Part shown: piece after piece, positions 47,561 through 58,272 of the stretch | Position numbering within the stretch: the stretch's first letter is position 1 | Layout: each line of letters begins with the position of its first letter | DNA from: Cyanophora paradoxa | Taxonomy: Eukaryota > Glaucocystophyceae > Cyanophorales > Cyanophoraceae | Direction: 5' to 3' | Assembly (NCBI GenBank): GCA_004431415.1 | Contig: QPMI01000568.1 | Location: forward strand, 52,183 to 116,182 | DNA: 64,000 nucleotides | The notes under the pieces: model-generated | Seen by the model: only the letters and a program-made list of their open reading frames with translations | The model's database searches: none | Told to the model about the DNA's origin: nothing | Made by a program: the position numbers and the translations under genes

Positions 47561-50500
47561 TTACGTGAGAATATTATTGTTTTGGAGAGGTCCGACAGCA
47601 ATCCAATGGAGTTTAAGGGTTCTTTCGTTTTGAGGCACATTCGTATAATTGATCGCCGAATAACAAGTAAATATAGCAATCCAAGTGAATTTATTTTTGA
47701 ACCCAATGCGATTCCCGAACTGATATTCAGCAGAGAGATATATGCTATTGGTGAAATCGACACTCGTTAAAATAATACTGTTTTCGAGAGTAGCATTAAC
47801 TATTGGATCACTATAATATGGGGTAGAAAACGTAACGGTTCCTGATGCTGTAAACACTTGCCCTACTGTATAAACTTGATTAGGTATAACTACATCCGCT
47901 GTCCCCTGTTGCACATATGCATTTGCATTTACATAACTACCGAAATTCGTGAGCAACTCGATGCTGTGATTGTGAGTAGGTGGCGAAGTAGGTGTGTTAA
48001 TTAAATCGTCATAGTTCCCGCTTGTAGCCACAGCATGCAAGTTTGGTGTATTAACGAGATCATTATAGTTTCCACTTGTAGCCACAGCATGCAAGGTCGG
48101 TGCAGTAGGGGTGTTAGTTAAATCATTGTAGTCACCACTTGTAGCCACAGCATGCAAATTCGGTTTAGTAAATAGTCTATCCCATGTCCCATTGAAAGGG
48201 AGTGTAGATTCTGATATAATTACACTTTGATCAATCCAACGAGGTATATAAGTGGTGAAATCGGGAATTCTTGATAAATCATAGTAATCACCTGTGAATG
48301 CTACACTACTCCAAGTTGGCTTCTCCGTAATATCAGTCCATTTACCACTAAATCCTGCCGGGACATCTGTGAGTTCTTTGTAGCTCACCTTTTGCTTTGG
48401 TATGGAGAGTTCAATGGGCGAAAATGCACCTGAAAGGTAATTCTCAGAAGAGAAATACATGAGATTATGGCTGTTTGGGAACACATCCACAAGATTAAAG
48501 GTGAAATTCGTTGGTAATTCGACTCTACTAATTGGAGTGTTTGCATCTAATATATATTCAGCACCTGGGTGAACAACAGGAAATGTCTGAGCATTTGGAG
48601 TATCAACAAGGAAATTCGGAGCATGAACATCACCTGTGACAGTTCCACCAGTGAGAGGAAGGTAAGCACCCTCCACAGCAATTCCTGCGATGATTGTTGC
48701 TCCATTGTCTCTCAGATAATCCTCTGTTACCACTCTTGATATGGTCTCATTGTGAATATTCTTTGCTGCTGCCCTCTGATTAATTTCTAAAACTCCCTCA
48801 CCAACTCCACCATTATAATTCGTTTTAATCCATGCAACCTCGCATTGTTTATAGTCATCTCGGTTCCCCAAAAGTGCATCTGGTAACAATCTCTCTCTGC
48901 TGAATATTAATTTCGGTCTTGATGAATCTAAATCACTCACATCAGAAACATTAATTTGGATTGCAGCGTTTTTATCATCATAGTTTGCTGGATCAGAAGG
49001 TAAAGATATTAAACCTCCTGTCATTGGGATGTCATCTGCATAGTAGCTGGTAAGATAGATACCTGGTTTGGTGTCTTTAATTTCAATACCACCACCAAGT
49101 CCCAATATTCCATTTCTTGTAGGGGGTCTAATGTATAATTCGCCTTCCATTGTGGTGCCTGCATCTATTCCCTTTCGATTCACATAGTAATCATTTAATT
49201 GTAATCTTGCTGGTGTGTCTATATTTTGATAGAGACTCACACCATTGTTAATATCTCCTAATAATACATTACCTGCTGATGCGAATTTTGGTTGTTCATC
49301 TATTTCGCTCCATTTATGTCTGTGATCTTCTGGTGGGAACTCTTCTGGTTTTCCATCAATATCACCCCAATCATGCCTGTGATCCTCTGGTGGGAATTTC
49401 TCTGGTTTACCTAATATCTCATCCCAGTCATGGTTGTGATCCTCTGGTGGAAATCTTGCTGGTTTGTTATTGATCTGCTCCCAATCTGGGAAGAACTCCC
49501 AAATCTCTGGGCGAAATCCATCTGGTAATAATTCTTCATGGGGTTCATATGGTTGCTCATAATCAACAACTGGTGGTTCGAGACCATCTGCTAAATATTC
49601 CTCATGGGGTTCATAATTCTGCTCATATTCATACTCTTGTGGATCTAAACCATCTGGTAAATACTCTTCCTCATTGGGATCATATTGATCATATTCATAC
49701 TCTTGTGGGTCGAAACCATCAGGTAGGTATTCCTCCTCATCTGGAACGAATTGGTATTCGTCAAGCTCCAAAATATCAATTTCAGGAGGTAAATATTGCT
49801 CATCAATTTGCTTTCTTGGTTCAATTATCGGTTTATTTCGAACCTGCTCCCAACTCACAATGTGTTGACCAAAAGGAACTGTCTCATCTGCTGTGTATTC
49901 TCTTCCTGGTTGCTTTTTGGGTGTTAAATCTGGTGGATCCCATGGTAGTGGGAAGGGAACTGGGACAGGTCCATAATACTCAAAGATCTCTCTTATGGTC
50001 TTCTCACTTACAAGTTTCTCTCCATTTGCATAGACATTGCTTCCATGGATATTTCGCCATTGTCTGGTTCTAATACCAAGATCTTTGGTGTTTGTCACCA
50101 AAGGTAAAAGGTGCCTATCCATTTCGACAAGGTCTGGGTGTAAATGAACTGTTACTGGTTGAGTGGGGCTACTGTTGACAGTGATAGACGCCTTATTCTT
50201 TGCTGTATCACCAGGTAGTTGGAAACCGAATTGCGCATTAGAAGCCGAATTCGCCACAATATCTCGTGGATAAACATTGTTAGTGAACTCGATTTTGTTG
50301 GTTTCTCCATGGGGGCTATCTGTAATATTTCGGGAATTTGTGCAATTGCATTTGATCCTTCATTATAGATTCTCAAACCACTCTGATGCCCACCCTTCTC
50401 ATTTTGAACATTGAATATTAACCTACCACTATCGAATCGAGTTGGAATATCTGGATGGGTTCCACTGGTTTTCAGTTTTCTTGGTCTGCTCCTGGTTGCT

Positions 50501-50754
50501 TTAATCTGGGCTACTTGATTCGATTTCACATTCCCCATGCTGAAAGCAACACTCACATCCTCCTTTTCGGGATCCATTTCGTTTATTGAAAGTGCATGCT
50601 CTCTTGGGTGAGTCTTTGAGGGTTCATCTGCACTGTGATCAATTGAGATTGACCCTCTGGCTGTCAAGTTATCGAAATTCACATGTTTGTTATCTGCCTT
50701 CCCTCTTCCTGATGAGGGAATGGTTTGAAGGTTTGCTGGGTAATTGAAACTCAT
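47561..50754 (-). CDS. Large fibre protein (one frame break)
   Basis: Orthologue of the giant fibre of element 1, about 1,064 residues once one missing base at about 50310 is allowed for (frame ends after ILQIAPM and continues from FTNNVYPRDIVANSAS). Order: base module, LVEMDRHLLPLV, KQPGREYTADETVPFGQHIV, acidic EEYLPDGFDPQEYEYDQ repeats, FPPEDHRH-W-EI repeats, LPLTGGTVTGD, AVATSGNYNDL repeats and a short C-terminal knob. It lacks the LamG domains and the 36-bp repeat array, so the shaft is half as long as in element 1. Confidence 0.75.
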
Positions 50755-50803
50755 CCCTGTTTACTCTACTTATAGAGATTTATTAAATTTGAGTTAAGTA
50801 AAG

Positions 50804-52345
50804 ATGCCCCTGAAAATTTGCCTCAGTCTCTCAGGTGGGGGAGCTCGTGGTATAATTATTACGAGATTGCTTAAAGAAATCGAAACTCGAACAGGAAAAA
50901 GAGTAATTGACCTTGTTGACCTGGTGAGTGGAACATCCACTGGTGGGATAATTGCGATTGGTCTCAATGTGAAAAATCCCGAATTTCCAAACGAACCTAA
51001 ACTCACTGCAACCGATTTGCATTCCACTTATCTCAATCAACTCCCCTTAATCTTTGCAAATCCCAGAAATATTATTGATAATGCACTTTTCAACACCAAG
51101 TATGATGTGACCCCATTGGAGACAGCCATTCTCACTGTTACTGGTGAGTCTCTCATTCAAGACTCTCTCAAAGATGTAGTGATCACAAGTTTTGACACTG
51201 TGAGTATGAAGCCCATTTTTATCACCAATGATAACTCCTACAAATCCATCCCCAGCAAGATTGCTGCAAGATCCACCTCTGCTGCTCCAACATATTTCTC
51301 ACCTGTGAACTATGATGGGATGTCTCTAATTGATGGTGCAATCTCAGGTAACAACAATCCCAGTGTCTGTGGTTACAGTCATGCTAAGAAGATCTATGAT
51401 GATGATGATGATATTATAGTGATAAGTATATCCTGTGGTGAAGTCAATGAAACAGATGCTCCAAATGTGGGTTACTCTTATGAAGATGTGAACAGCTGGG
51501 GCATCCTCTCTTGGATTGCTTCGACCTCTGGAAGTCCATTAATCAATATGTTGATGGCTGCAAGTGAACTCTCTGCTCTGGAAAAGATGCAAGAGTTTCT
51601 CCCATACAATGATGATCAAGGATATGCAAGATATTATAGACTCTCTGTTCCACTTCCAAAGACCATAGTAAACTCTTTGGATGATACCTCTAAGATCCCA
51701 GATATGATAGATGCAACCGAAATATATATAGCAGCAAACACTGTGATGATTGATAGACTCTGTGATTTACTGGTTGCAAATTACGAAATCAAGAACCCTG
51801 CAAGGTTCTATATATCATCCACTCTGAATAACATACCTCCCATTGATGCTAACTGGTATCTTCTATCAGATGGTGCATTCACTGCTTCATCATCAAAAAT
51901 TGGAAGGGAGGCATTTAAAGCAAGACCTTCCTTGACAGGTTGGGAAGCAAATGCATCTGCTCCTGATGGGATATGGAGTGTTCCCACTGAGTATCTCCAA
52001 GTAACCTTCCCATACATATTTGAGGTTGCATCTATAATTGCATATGGTTCTGGTGTAACAAACGCTTTTATTAAGACCTTCAATGTTGCAACATCACAAG
52101 ATGGTGTTTCCTGGTCATTTATCAAGTATGAAGGTGTCAACAGAGTGTTTATGTGTGAAACTATTAATAATGCCCACAACAGTGGTGATGTCTCATACAG
52201 TTCTGGGTATCCCACCTCTATTAGAGACGTTTTCTATATTGGCTACCCTCTGAGGACAAGGTATATTCGAATTTATCCACTTGTATACATCAACACCCCA
52301 ACTATGAGAGTGGATGTCACAGGTGCATTTATTCGAAGTGTATAA
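50804..52345 (+). CDS. Patatin-like phospholipase with discoidin (F5/8C) domain
   Basis: Intact 513-residue lipase. SGGGARG oxyanion loop, GTSTGG nucleophile motif and DGAISGNN catalytic Asp are all present. The C-terminal domain FNVATSQDGVSWSFIKYEG to TRYIRIYPLVYIN and MRVDVTGAFI is a full discoidin-type module, and shows what the broken element 1 copy lost. Shares its start region (TAAAGATGCC) with other genes. Divergent from the fibre gene, 49 nt apart. Confidence 0.9.
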   Translation: MPLKICLSLSGGGARGIIITRLLKEIETRTGKRVIDLVDLVSGTSTGGIIAIGLNVKNPEFPNEPKLTATDLHSTYLNQLPLIFANPRNIIDNALFNTKYDVTPLETAILTVTGESLIQDSLKDVVITSFDTVSMKPIFITNDNSYKSIPSKIAARSTSAAPTYFSPVNYDGMSLIDGAISGNNNPSVCGYSHAKKIYDDDDDIIVISISCGEVNETDAPNVGYSYEDVNSWGILSWIASTSGSPLINMLMAASELSALEKMQEFLPYNDDQGYARYYRLSVPLPKTIVNSLDDTSKIPDMIDATEIYIAANTVMIDRLCDLLVANYEIKNPARFYISSTLNNIPPIDANWYLLSDGAFTASSSKIGREAFKARPSLTGWEANASAPDGIWSVPTEYLQVTFPYIFEVASIIAYGSGVTNAFIKTFNVATSQDGVSWSFIKYEGVNRVFMCETINNAHNSGDVSYSSGYPTSIRDVFYIGYPLRTRYIRIYPLVYINTPTMRVDVTGAFIRSV

Positions 52346-52367
52346 TATTTCAGAAGTCCTGATGTAT

Positions 52368-52426
52368 GATACAGTGGCTTCTGTATCTTCGCCCACATTA
52401 TGGCGATTTTTACAGTAGCTACTGTA
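52368..52426. terminator. Paired palindromes after the lipase gene
   Basis: GATACAG-TGGCTT-CTGTATC at 52368-52387 and the perfect palindrome TACAGTAGCTACTGTA at 52411-52426, starting 22 nt after the lipase stop. Plausible transcript end signal. Confidence 0.45.
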
Positions 52427-52525
52427 TTTTATTACCAGGTGCTCCATTTTTAAATCTGAAAACAGATTCGGAATCGCCACGATAGCGCCAATCAGGATTC
52501 GTCGTGATCGGGCACTTACAAAATA

Positions 52526-52539
52526 AAAAATTGACAAGG
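52526..52539 (+). promoter_or_regulatory. AAAAATTGACAAGG promoter-like motif
   Basis: Plus-strand box 27 nt before the ATG at 52567. It combines AAAATTGA with the GACA end of the other motif variant. Confidence 0.5.
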
Positions 52540-52566
52540 AGTTTCTGGATTCTCCCAACTTCTGCT

Positions 52567-52809
52567 ATGGATCCCATCTACCAAGACCCTGCTATCATCC
52601 ATGCTGCCCAGTCAGACTGGATCCATGATTTCAAGACTGCTTTCTATTACAATTTCTTCATGTCACAGCCAGAGCATGTGAGACTGTTCTTTGTTTATAA
52701 TTACCAACTGGTCTCAAACCTTGAAACTTTCTTCTTGGAAATTATTGAAAAAGATAGACAAATGAGGAAAATTCGCCAGAGGTCTAAGAGATTCCGAAAG
52801 CGTTGTTAA
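52567..52809 (+). CDS. Small basic-tailed protein, 80 aa (only in element 2)
   Basis: MDPIYQDPAIIHAAQSDWIH, FFMSQPEHVRLFFVYNYQLV and a strongly basic end RKIRQRSKRFRKRC. It lies between the lipase and the convergent integrase, where element 1 has no space at all. ATG 52567 is chosen because it follows the promoter-like motif; the frame extends to 52504 without support. Family unknown; basic tail suggests nucleic-acid contact. Confidence 0.55.
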   Translation: MDPIYQDPAIIHAAQSDWIHDFKTAFYYNFFMSQPEHVRLFFVYNYQLVSNLETFFLEIIEKDRQMRKIRQRSKRFRKRC

Positions 52810-52810
52810 T

Positions 52811-54211
52811 CTATTTCCTCTGCCCTCTTCGTAGATTGAATCGAGTTTGGGGTGCAGTATATGTTTCTTTGGTGGTTGAAAAGTCATTATACCACCTCTG
52901 ACTGTTGACTTCTGATAATTTCTGGGTTCCTGCTATGGTCAACTTCTTTAATTCTTTCTCTACTCTACCCTTCTTTTGTGCTCTTGCTTCTGTGAGGGGT
53001 TCTTTTGGTATTTCACTTGCTTTTTCTATGCCCTCCTTTCTGATTGCTGAATCAACCCTGGCTTCCTCCTTTGCCTGTTCAAGAGCATCCACTGTGGGAG
53101 TTTCATGATACTCAACACCTTTAATGGGCAGGAGTTCATGAAAAGCGAATCTACCATCAACTATCTCACCACTGGGACTTCTGATTCTGAACTTGAAGCC
53201 CTCTCTGCCCTCCACACTATAAACAATTCGAGACCAATTAACCCCTTGCTTTGCAAATGGATTCTTTTCAACTTTCACTCTCACAAACATTCCAGGTTTC
53301 AGGGCATCAAGATAATCAATCGATTTCTTGAATCTCTGATCCTCCATATTCACTATCTCTTTGTAGTGGGCTTCTGTGGTCTCTGCTGGTTTTCTCTTGG
53401 TTGCAGAGTGAATGGTATTATTATAATTATACTCAATATCACCCAACACATCAAAAAATCGTGCAGTATTATTTGCAATGCAGTAGTTTGTGATCAATCT
53501 CTTGATCTGTCTGTTAAAGGCTTCAATTCGACCTTGGGTTCTGTGATCTGCAACATCACTTAGTTGATGCTCAATGAATTTTGTTCCCAAATAATCTGTG
53601 AACAACACATTGGTAAATTCGCTTCCACTGTCACTCTGAATGCGAACAATTGGTCTGGGGACTCTCTGTTCAAGTTGCTTGAATGCTGCAAGTGTAGTAA
53701 GAGCACTCTTGTCTCTCATTGGAATTATGAACCCTGTTCTCAGGGTTGACTCCATTGCACTCATAAATGTATCATAACCATCATTCTGCTTTTTGTATGC
53801 AGGAAAGAAGAGCAGATCAATCACATAGGTATCAAGGGGTTGCCTTATTGGAATCATGGGATCTCTCTTTCGAGATAGGGTGGGTGCATTAATTTGGACA
53901 ACCTCCTGTTTATCATACCATTCTCTCATCTTCTTGTAGTTCTCTTCTGGTAGTTCCTGTCTCATTGCTGTGAATCCCTTGTAGCCTGTCCTGGGATCAT
54001 AGAACTTCTTAGCAATCTTCGACTCTTTTGGTGCTGTCTCAGCTGGGAGGGTCTCTGGGATTAATTGCTTGACCATCTCTGATCTTTTCAATATTCGACT
54101 GCTTTTCTCTTCCACTGGAACTGTGATAGGTAGGATATTCCCTCGATCTTCAATTGCCTCTTTTCTTACAATTCTGGGTGGTTGTCTCAATCCTATTTGT
54201 GTAGAAGGCAT
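52811..54211 (-). CDS. rve-type DDE integrase
   Basis: 466 residues, intact, close homologue of 22127-23425. Catalytic Asp in YVIDLLFF, Asp in RIQSDSGSEF and Glu in QGRIEAFN with DD35E spacing. The C-terminal tail (SEVNSQRWYNDFSTTKE to RFNLRRGQRK) is about 45 residues longer than in element 1. Start MPSTQIGLRQPP at 54211 is aligned with the element 1 start; the open frame goes on to 54265. The small gene on the other strand starts 26 nt away, so they probably share a divergent promoter. Confidence 0.92.
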   Translation of the reverse strand: MPSTQIGLRQPPRIVRKEAIEDRGNILPITVPVEEKSSRILKRSEMVKQLIPETLPAETAPKESKIAKKFYDPRTGYKGFTAMRQELPEENYKKMREWYDKQEVVQINAPTLSRKRDPMIPIRQPLDTYVIDLLFFPAYKKQNDGYDTFMSAMESTLRTGFIIPMRDKSALTTLAAFKQLEQRVPRPIVRIQSDSGSEFTNVLFTDYLGTKFIEHQLSDVADHRTQGRIEAFNRQIKRLITNYCIANNTARFFDVLGDIEYNYNNTIHSATKRKPAETTEAHYKEIVNMEDQRFKKSIDYLDALKPGMFVRVKVEKNPFAKQGVNWSRIVYSVEGREGFKFRIRSPSGEIVDGRFAFHELLPIKGVEYHETPTVDALEQAKEEARVDSAIRKEGIEKASEIPKEPLTEARAQKKGRVEKELKKLTIAGTQKLSEVNSQRWYNDFSTTKETYTAPQTRFNLRRGQRK

Positions 54212-54236
54212 CTTTACCTTATCTCTCATATAATAA

Positions 54237-54398
54237 ATGCAAGAGTCTGTGTGGAAGGAGAACACAATTCCAAACTACTTTGCAATTGAGCCCAATGATC
54301 CAGGATTAAGATGTATATGGCTGCTGCATTTAATTCGCGGTTTATTACTTCTTGGAGAGCGAAACCAAAGAAAAAGAAAGATTGATGAAGTAGATTAG
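54237..54398 (+). CDS. Small conserved protein, 53 aa
   Basis: Orthologue of 23453-23614: MQESVWKENTIPNYFAIEPN, RCIWLLHLIRGLLLLG and a basic end. Identical length and location. It overlaps the polymerase end by 4 nt as in element 1. Confidence 0.65.
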   Translation: MQESVWKENTIPNYFAIEPNDPGLRCIWLLHLIRGLLLLGERNQRKRKIDEVD

Positions 54399-57300
54399 AG
54401 CCCAAATGGAATGCTGTGAATTCCATCGTCTAATATCTTCCTTTTGCTATCGAGTTGGTTTAGAGCCACCCTTCTGCTCTCCAAATCATATAGGTTGTGG
54501 TCTTGCCTTCGCTTGTTTACTACTGCTACTGTTTTGGTGATGCCTTCAAACAGGCATCTCTTGAAATCATCAAAGTGAACCTCTTTGGAGGAAGTCCCAG
54601 ACATCTTTATTTTATCAAAGGTCTCAGTTCTGAAAGCATAGAGTTTCGATCTCAGACCTACATACTCCACAATCTTTGCATTTGGAAACTCGTTTTTATA
54701 TTTACCTGGAATCAAACGATTGCTCCTATCAAAGAGAGGGTGGGTGGGATCATAATTACTGCAATCCAGGTGTCCAGCAATTCGCTTCATCTCATTATTT
54801 AGATCATTGGTATGCAGCAGGAGACAGAAAGAATCTGTATCATGGAATAGTAGCTCTGCTGTTTCCCAAGTTCTCCTCACCACATCATAAAAGAACCTGC
54901 TATTGTGGAGTTTCGCGAAATCCAGCACAAAAGCACCAATTGCAACAGGTTTATCTAAGTGAACATGCTTGGAATACATCTCAAAGGCAACAGCATTTTC
55001 GTTTAATACATTGGTTGCCTTGATGAGTGGACTTGCAGCATATTTCTTGCAAAGTTTCTCACTGTTTGCAATCTTTACCACAGAGCGACCCCTGCATGAT
55101 TCGAGGCATTTACCATAGATTGCATTGTTCATTAATTTAAAGAAGTCACTCTCGAATCTGGACATAGATTGGCGCCTCAGTTTCGTATTTAGATCAATAT
55201 AACTCTTCATGAATGCAGAGGTTGCAAATGAGAGAACCCTGTGAACCTTCGTGATTATAATACCTTTGCTCACAAGATAGATCAAGAGAGGTTGGGAAAT
55301 CACATAGTTATTTTTGGGTGAGAATGTTGCAGTGAGTTTGGGGTCTTTGCTTATCTTCTCACCTGTGATATCCAGTAACTTTCTTTGATACCCACCCAGC
55401 ATTTCGGTGGTGACATGCTCTTTATTAACTACAAGTGGAAAATCGTAATGATCTGTGAGAGTTTGTGGGTATTCCAGGTCAACTTCAATAAAGGCACTTC
55501 GTCCTTGGGTCTCTTTAAGTGCCTCTGAGACATCTTCCCATCGAAAATCTCCAATGGGCAGTTCTTGACTGAGAGCAAAACCATACAGATTATTTGCATC
55601 CAAGAGAACTATATGGTCATCTGGGTTTTCCACCTTTGCATATCGAGTAGGCATTGTAGCAAACCCACCTCGAATTGCTCTCTCAATGAATTCGTATTGC
55701 CCTACATCACTGATCTGCTCGATCTTTGCTCTGGTATAAATGAGCATTGCATCCAGGATAATCCAGGAGCCGAACATAGTGGGCAGGATCCAATCCATAT
55801 TGGGAAAACGCCAATTCTCGGAAAGTCTGGAATTTACTCATAAGATCACCAGAATCCACTGCCTGGAAGTCCATGAAGTGCGAAGCATCTATGAATTTCC
55901 ACATGCCCCATTGCAGGGAGAGGTATTGATCGAAATTCTTGCTCAGGATCTCAACACGAAGTTTATCATCTTGCTGTGCAATTTTGCGGAATATTTCGTG
56001 TCCACATTCATCCATGTGATCCACCACAATTGCTACTTTCGTTTGCTTTGAGATTCTCCTGTGGAGGTTGCAGTTTCGGCATGCTTTTCCAATAAAAGCT
56101 CCTGATTGATGACAATGGTCTCTTACTGGGAAATTCTCATGGGTAAATCGTTCAGCACAGATATAACAGTGTTTAGTGATCTTGTATTGTGCTTTCTGCT
56201 CTTCTGTGAGTGGGTGCATTGGAATATTGGTGAATAGAGTGCGGATTACTTGGGGTCTGATCTCTGTGAGAGTGGTAAACAGAGCACCAAGTGGATCTGA
56301 TCCCTCGAAATAATGAGAGATCACCTCATCCCCCATCACAACTGTTAAAGAAACCGATTTGACCGCTCTTTTACTGCGGTTCTCATCAATTGGAACCGAG
56401 TGACTATCCATTTTACATAGCAGATAGTGGAAGCCACACAGTTTTGCGAAGGTGTTGAAGCCCAAATGCAATGTGACTTCCAGATTTCGGGCATTTACCT
56501 TTGCTCTCCCTCCAATCAATGCAGCGATTGGCTTCTAAGTGAATGTCCAGCTTCTCCTGAGTTCTGAAACGAGACAGGCAGGTCTCACAATAATAAATGC
56601 GACCATCATGGGCTTTATCAAAGGTGGTTTTCAGGAGTCGACTCAGAGACATAATGGTGATATAATGTCCTCTATCATCCTCTTCGTTTTCGATTAATAA
56701 AAGGTTAATCTTGGTCTTTCTCCTCGGGTTGCTGGATTGATGGAGAGGATAGAAACACTGTGCTTGATTATCTGCACCATAAATGTTGATACTCAGTTCA
56801 GGGTTCTGCTCCTCAAATCGATCAATGATTTCTGCATCACAGGCAACTGGAAACTGGATGCCTTCGAAATTGAGTTCGTTTAACCATCTTCTATACTGGC
56901 TGGGTTCATTGCTCTTGTGTTTATTGATGTCCTTTCGGTGCAGGTAAGCCAAGATTGCATACTTGAAGCAGTCTTGACCATCAATATTCTTGACATTCAC
57001 AGTTGCTCTCTTTAATCCAATCCACTCAGGTGTTGAGAAGAAGCAACCACCCACAGGAGCATAAGACATTATAACCACTCTCAGCATCTCGATGCGATCC
57101 AGTCTGTAACTGTCCACCTGCATCATCTGTTCCTGCATTGCTTGAAGTGCATTTCGCAGTTCAACATCAATATTTCGAGATCTTGTGATGACAAAGTAAT
57201 CACTATAAATGAACTTGGTGATCCACACCCTTGGATCACTCACTTTGGTGAACTTACAAATGAAGGTCAACCGAGTCTTAATTGCTCTCAGGTCTTGGAG

Positions 57301-57671
57301 TTTCTGTCTGAGTCTCTGAGGTAGAGTGGGTGCAATTCTCTCCAAGAATTCAATCCCATCTTGGATAACCTCCCCTCTTGCTCGATAGGTTAACCAAGAG
57401 TATGCTTTGTTCATTGCTTCCCCATCTTCAATCTCGGGTTCAATTGTTCCAACCTTAAACCTTCATCCCTGAATTCCTCCATCTTCTCAAAACGATCATA
57501 GAGGCGATTAGTAATTTCTGTGAGTTGAGATAATCTTGGTCTCCTATCCAGGATTGCTGCCTGGCGATCATATTCGAATTCTGTAATATCACCAGTAACT
57601 AAAAGGGTTCCTAAAAGACCGAGTATTTCGTTTTTCTTTTCTTTGATGATTCTATTTGATTGGCGGGGCAT
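54395..57671 (-). CDS. Protein-primed family B DNA polymerase (five single-base deletions)
   Basis: Homologue of the element 1 polymerase. Frame changes are at about 57455 (EGLRLEQ), 56445 and 56420 (TVWLPL, then LLCKMDSHS), and 55775 and 55750 (PAHYV, then ILDAML). Each fits loss of one base; adding five gives 3,282 nt, exactly the length restored for element 1. All palm motifs are present: LDANNLYGFAL, KLMNNAIYGKC, LFHDTDSF, as is the CYIC/RDHCHQSG zinc motif. No substitution-type stop is seen. Either very young decay or consensus error. Confidence 0.85.
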
Positions 57672-57727
57672 CTTTTACTTTAAGGGAACATATTATTTTT
57701 GGGCGTTTTAAACGCATTTCGCATTTT

Positions 57728-57919
57728 TCAGGTTCTGATAATTCGCACATTCGTGCCTTTGGGGACATATACATTCACTGTGTCGAGTCTGCTTGCATAA
57801 ACACGCTTCTTTTGATAGGTTCTACCATAACCTGCTCTGATCTTTGCAATATAATCCGCCACCTCTGCAATATCATTCTTTTCGACAAGCTGCTGCCGAA
57901 TTTCATCAAAATAATCCAT
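57728..57919 (-). CDS. Small conserved protein, 63 aa
   Basis: MDYFDEIRQQLVEKNDIAEV then RVYASRLDTVNVYVPKGTNV RIIRT. The C-terminus matches 26934-27092 of element 1 and the location is the same. Unknown function. Confidence 0.6.
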   Translation of the reverse strand: MDYFDEIRQQLVEKNDIAEVADYIAKIRAGYGRTYQKKRVYASRLDTVNVYVPKGTNVRIIRT

Positions 57920-57966
57920 TTTCTGTCTTAGTCAAGTGAAATACGCAACGATCCCTTAAATCGCCA

Positions 57967-57976
57967 GTCAATTTTT
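57967..57976 (-). promoter_or_regulatory. AAAAATTGAC promoter-like motif
   Basis: 48 nt before ATG 57919. It is followed by TGGCG, while element 1 has TGGTG at the same place. Confidence 0.5.
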
Positions 57977-58065
57977 GTCACAACACAACGATTTTCGATA
58001 CGTTTTTATATTGTCCGATTAAGAATCGAAACAGTCATCGACCCACAGGGGGGAGTCTGTGGTTA

Positions 58066-58180
58066 ATTGGGTGTGACGCCTGTGACGCCTGTGACACCTG
58101 TTTTCAGAGGTTTGTAGATTTTTGAAATTTTAAAAAGTTTGAAAATAGGCGTCACAGGCGTCACAGGCGTCACACTCAAT
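58066..58180. terminator. Internal hairpin after the helicase gene
   Basis: 34-nt arms (58066-58099, 58147-58180) with two mismatches, built of TGTGACGCC units like hairpins i-iii. It starts 93 nt past the helicase stop. Element 1 has its own, differently spelled, hairpin at the same site. Confidence 0.65.
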
Positions 58181-58272
58181 TAAAAAGGTGTCACAGCTGT
58201 CACACAAACCATTTACAGTAAGGTTTTTAAAAATAAGAAATTCAATCAGTATTAGAATCGATTCTGTTTTGT

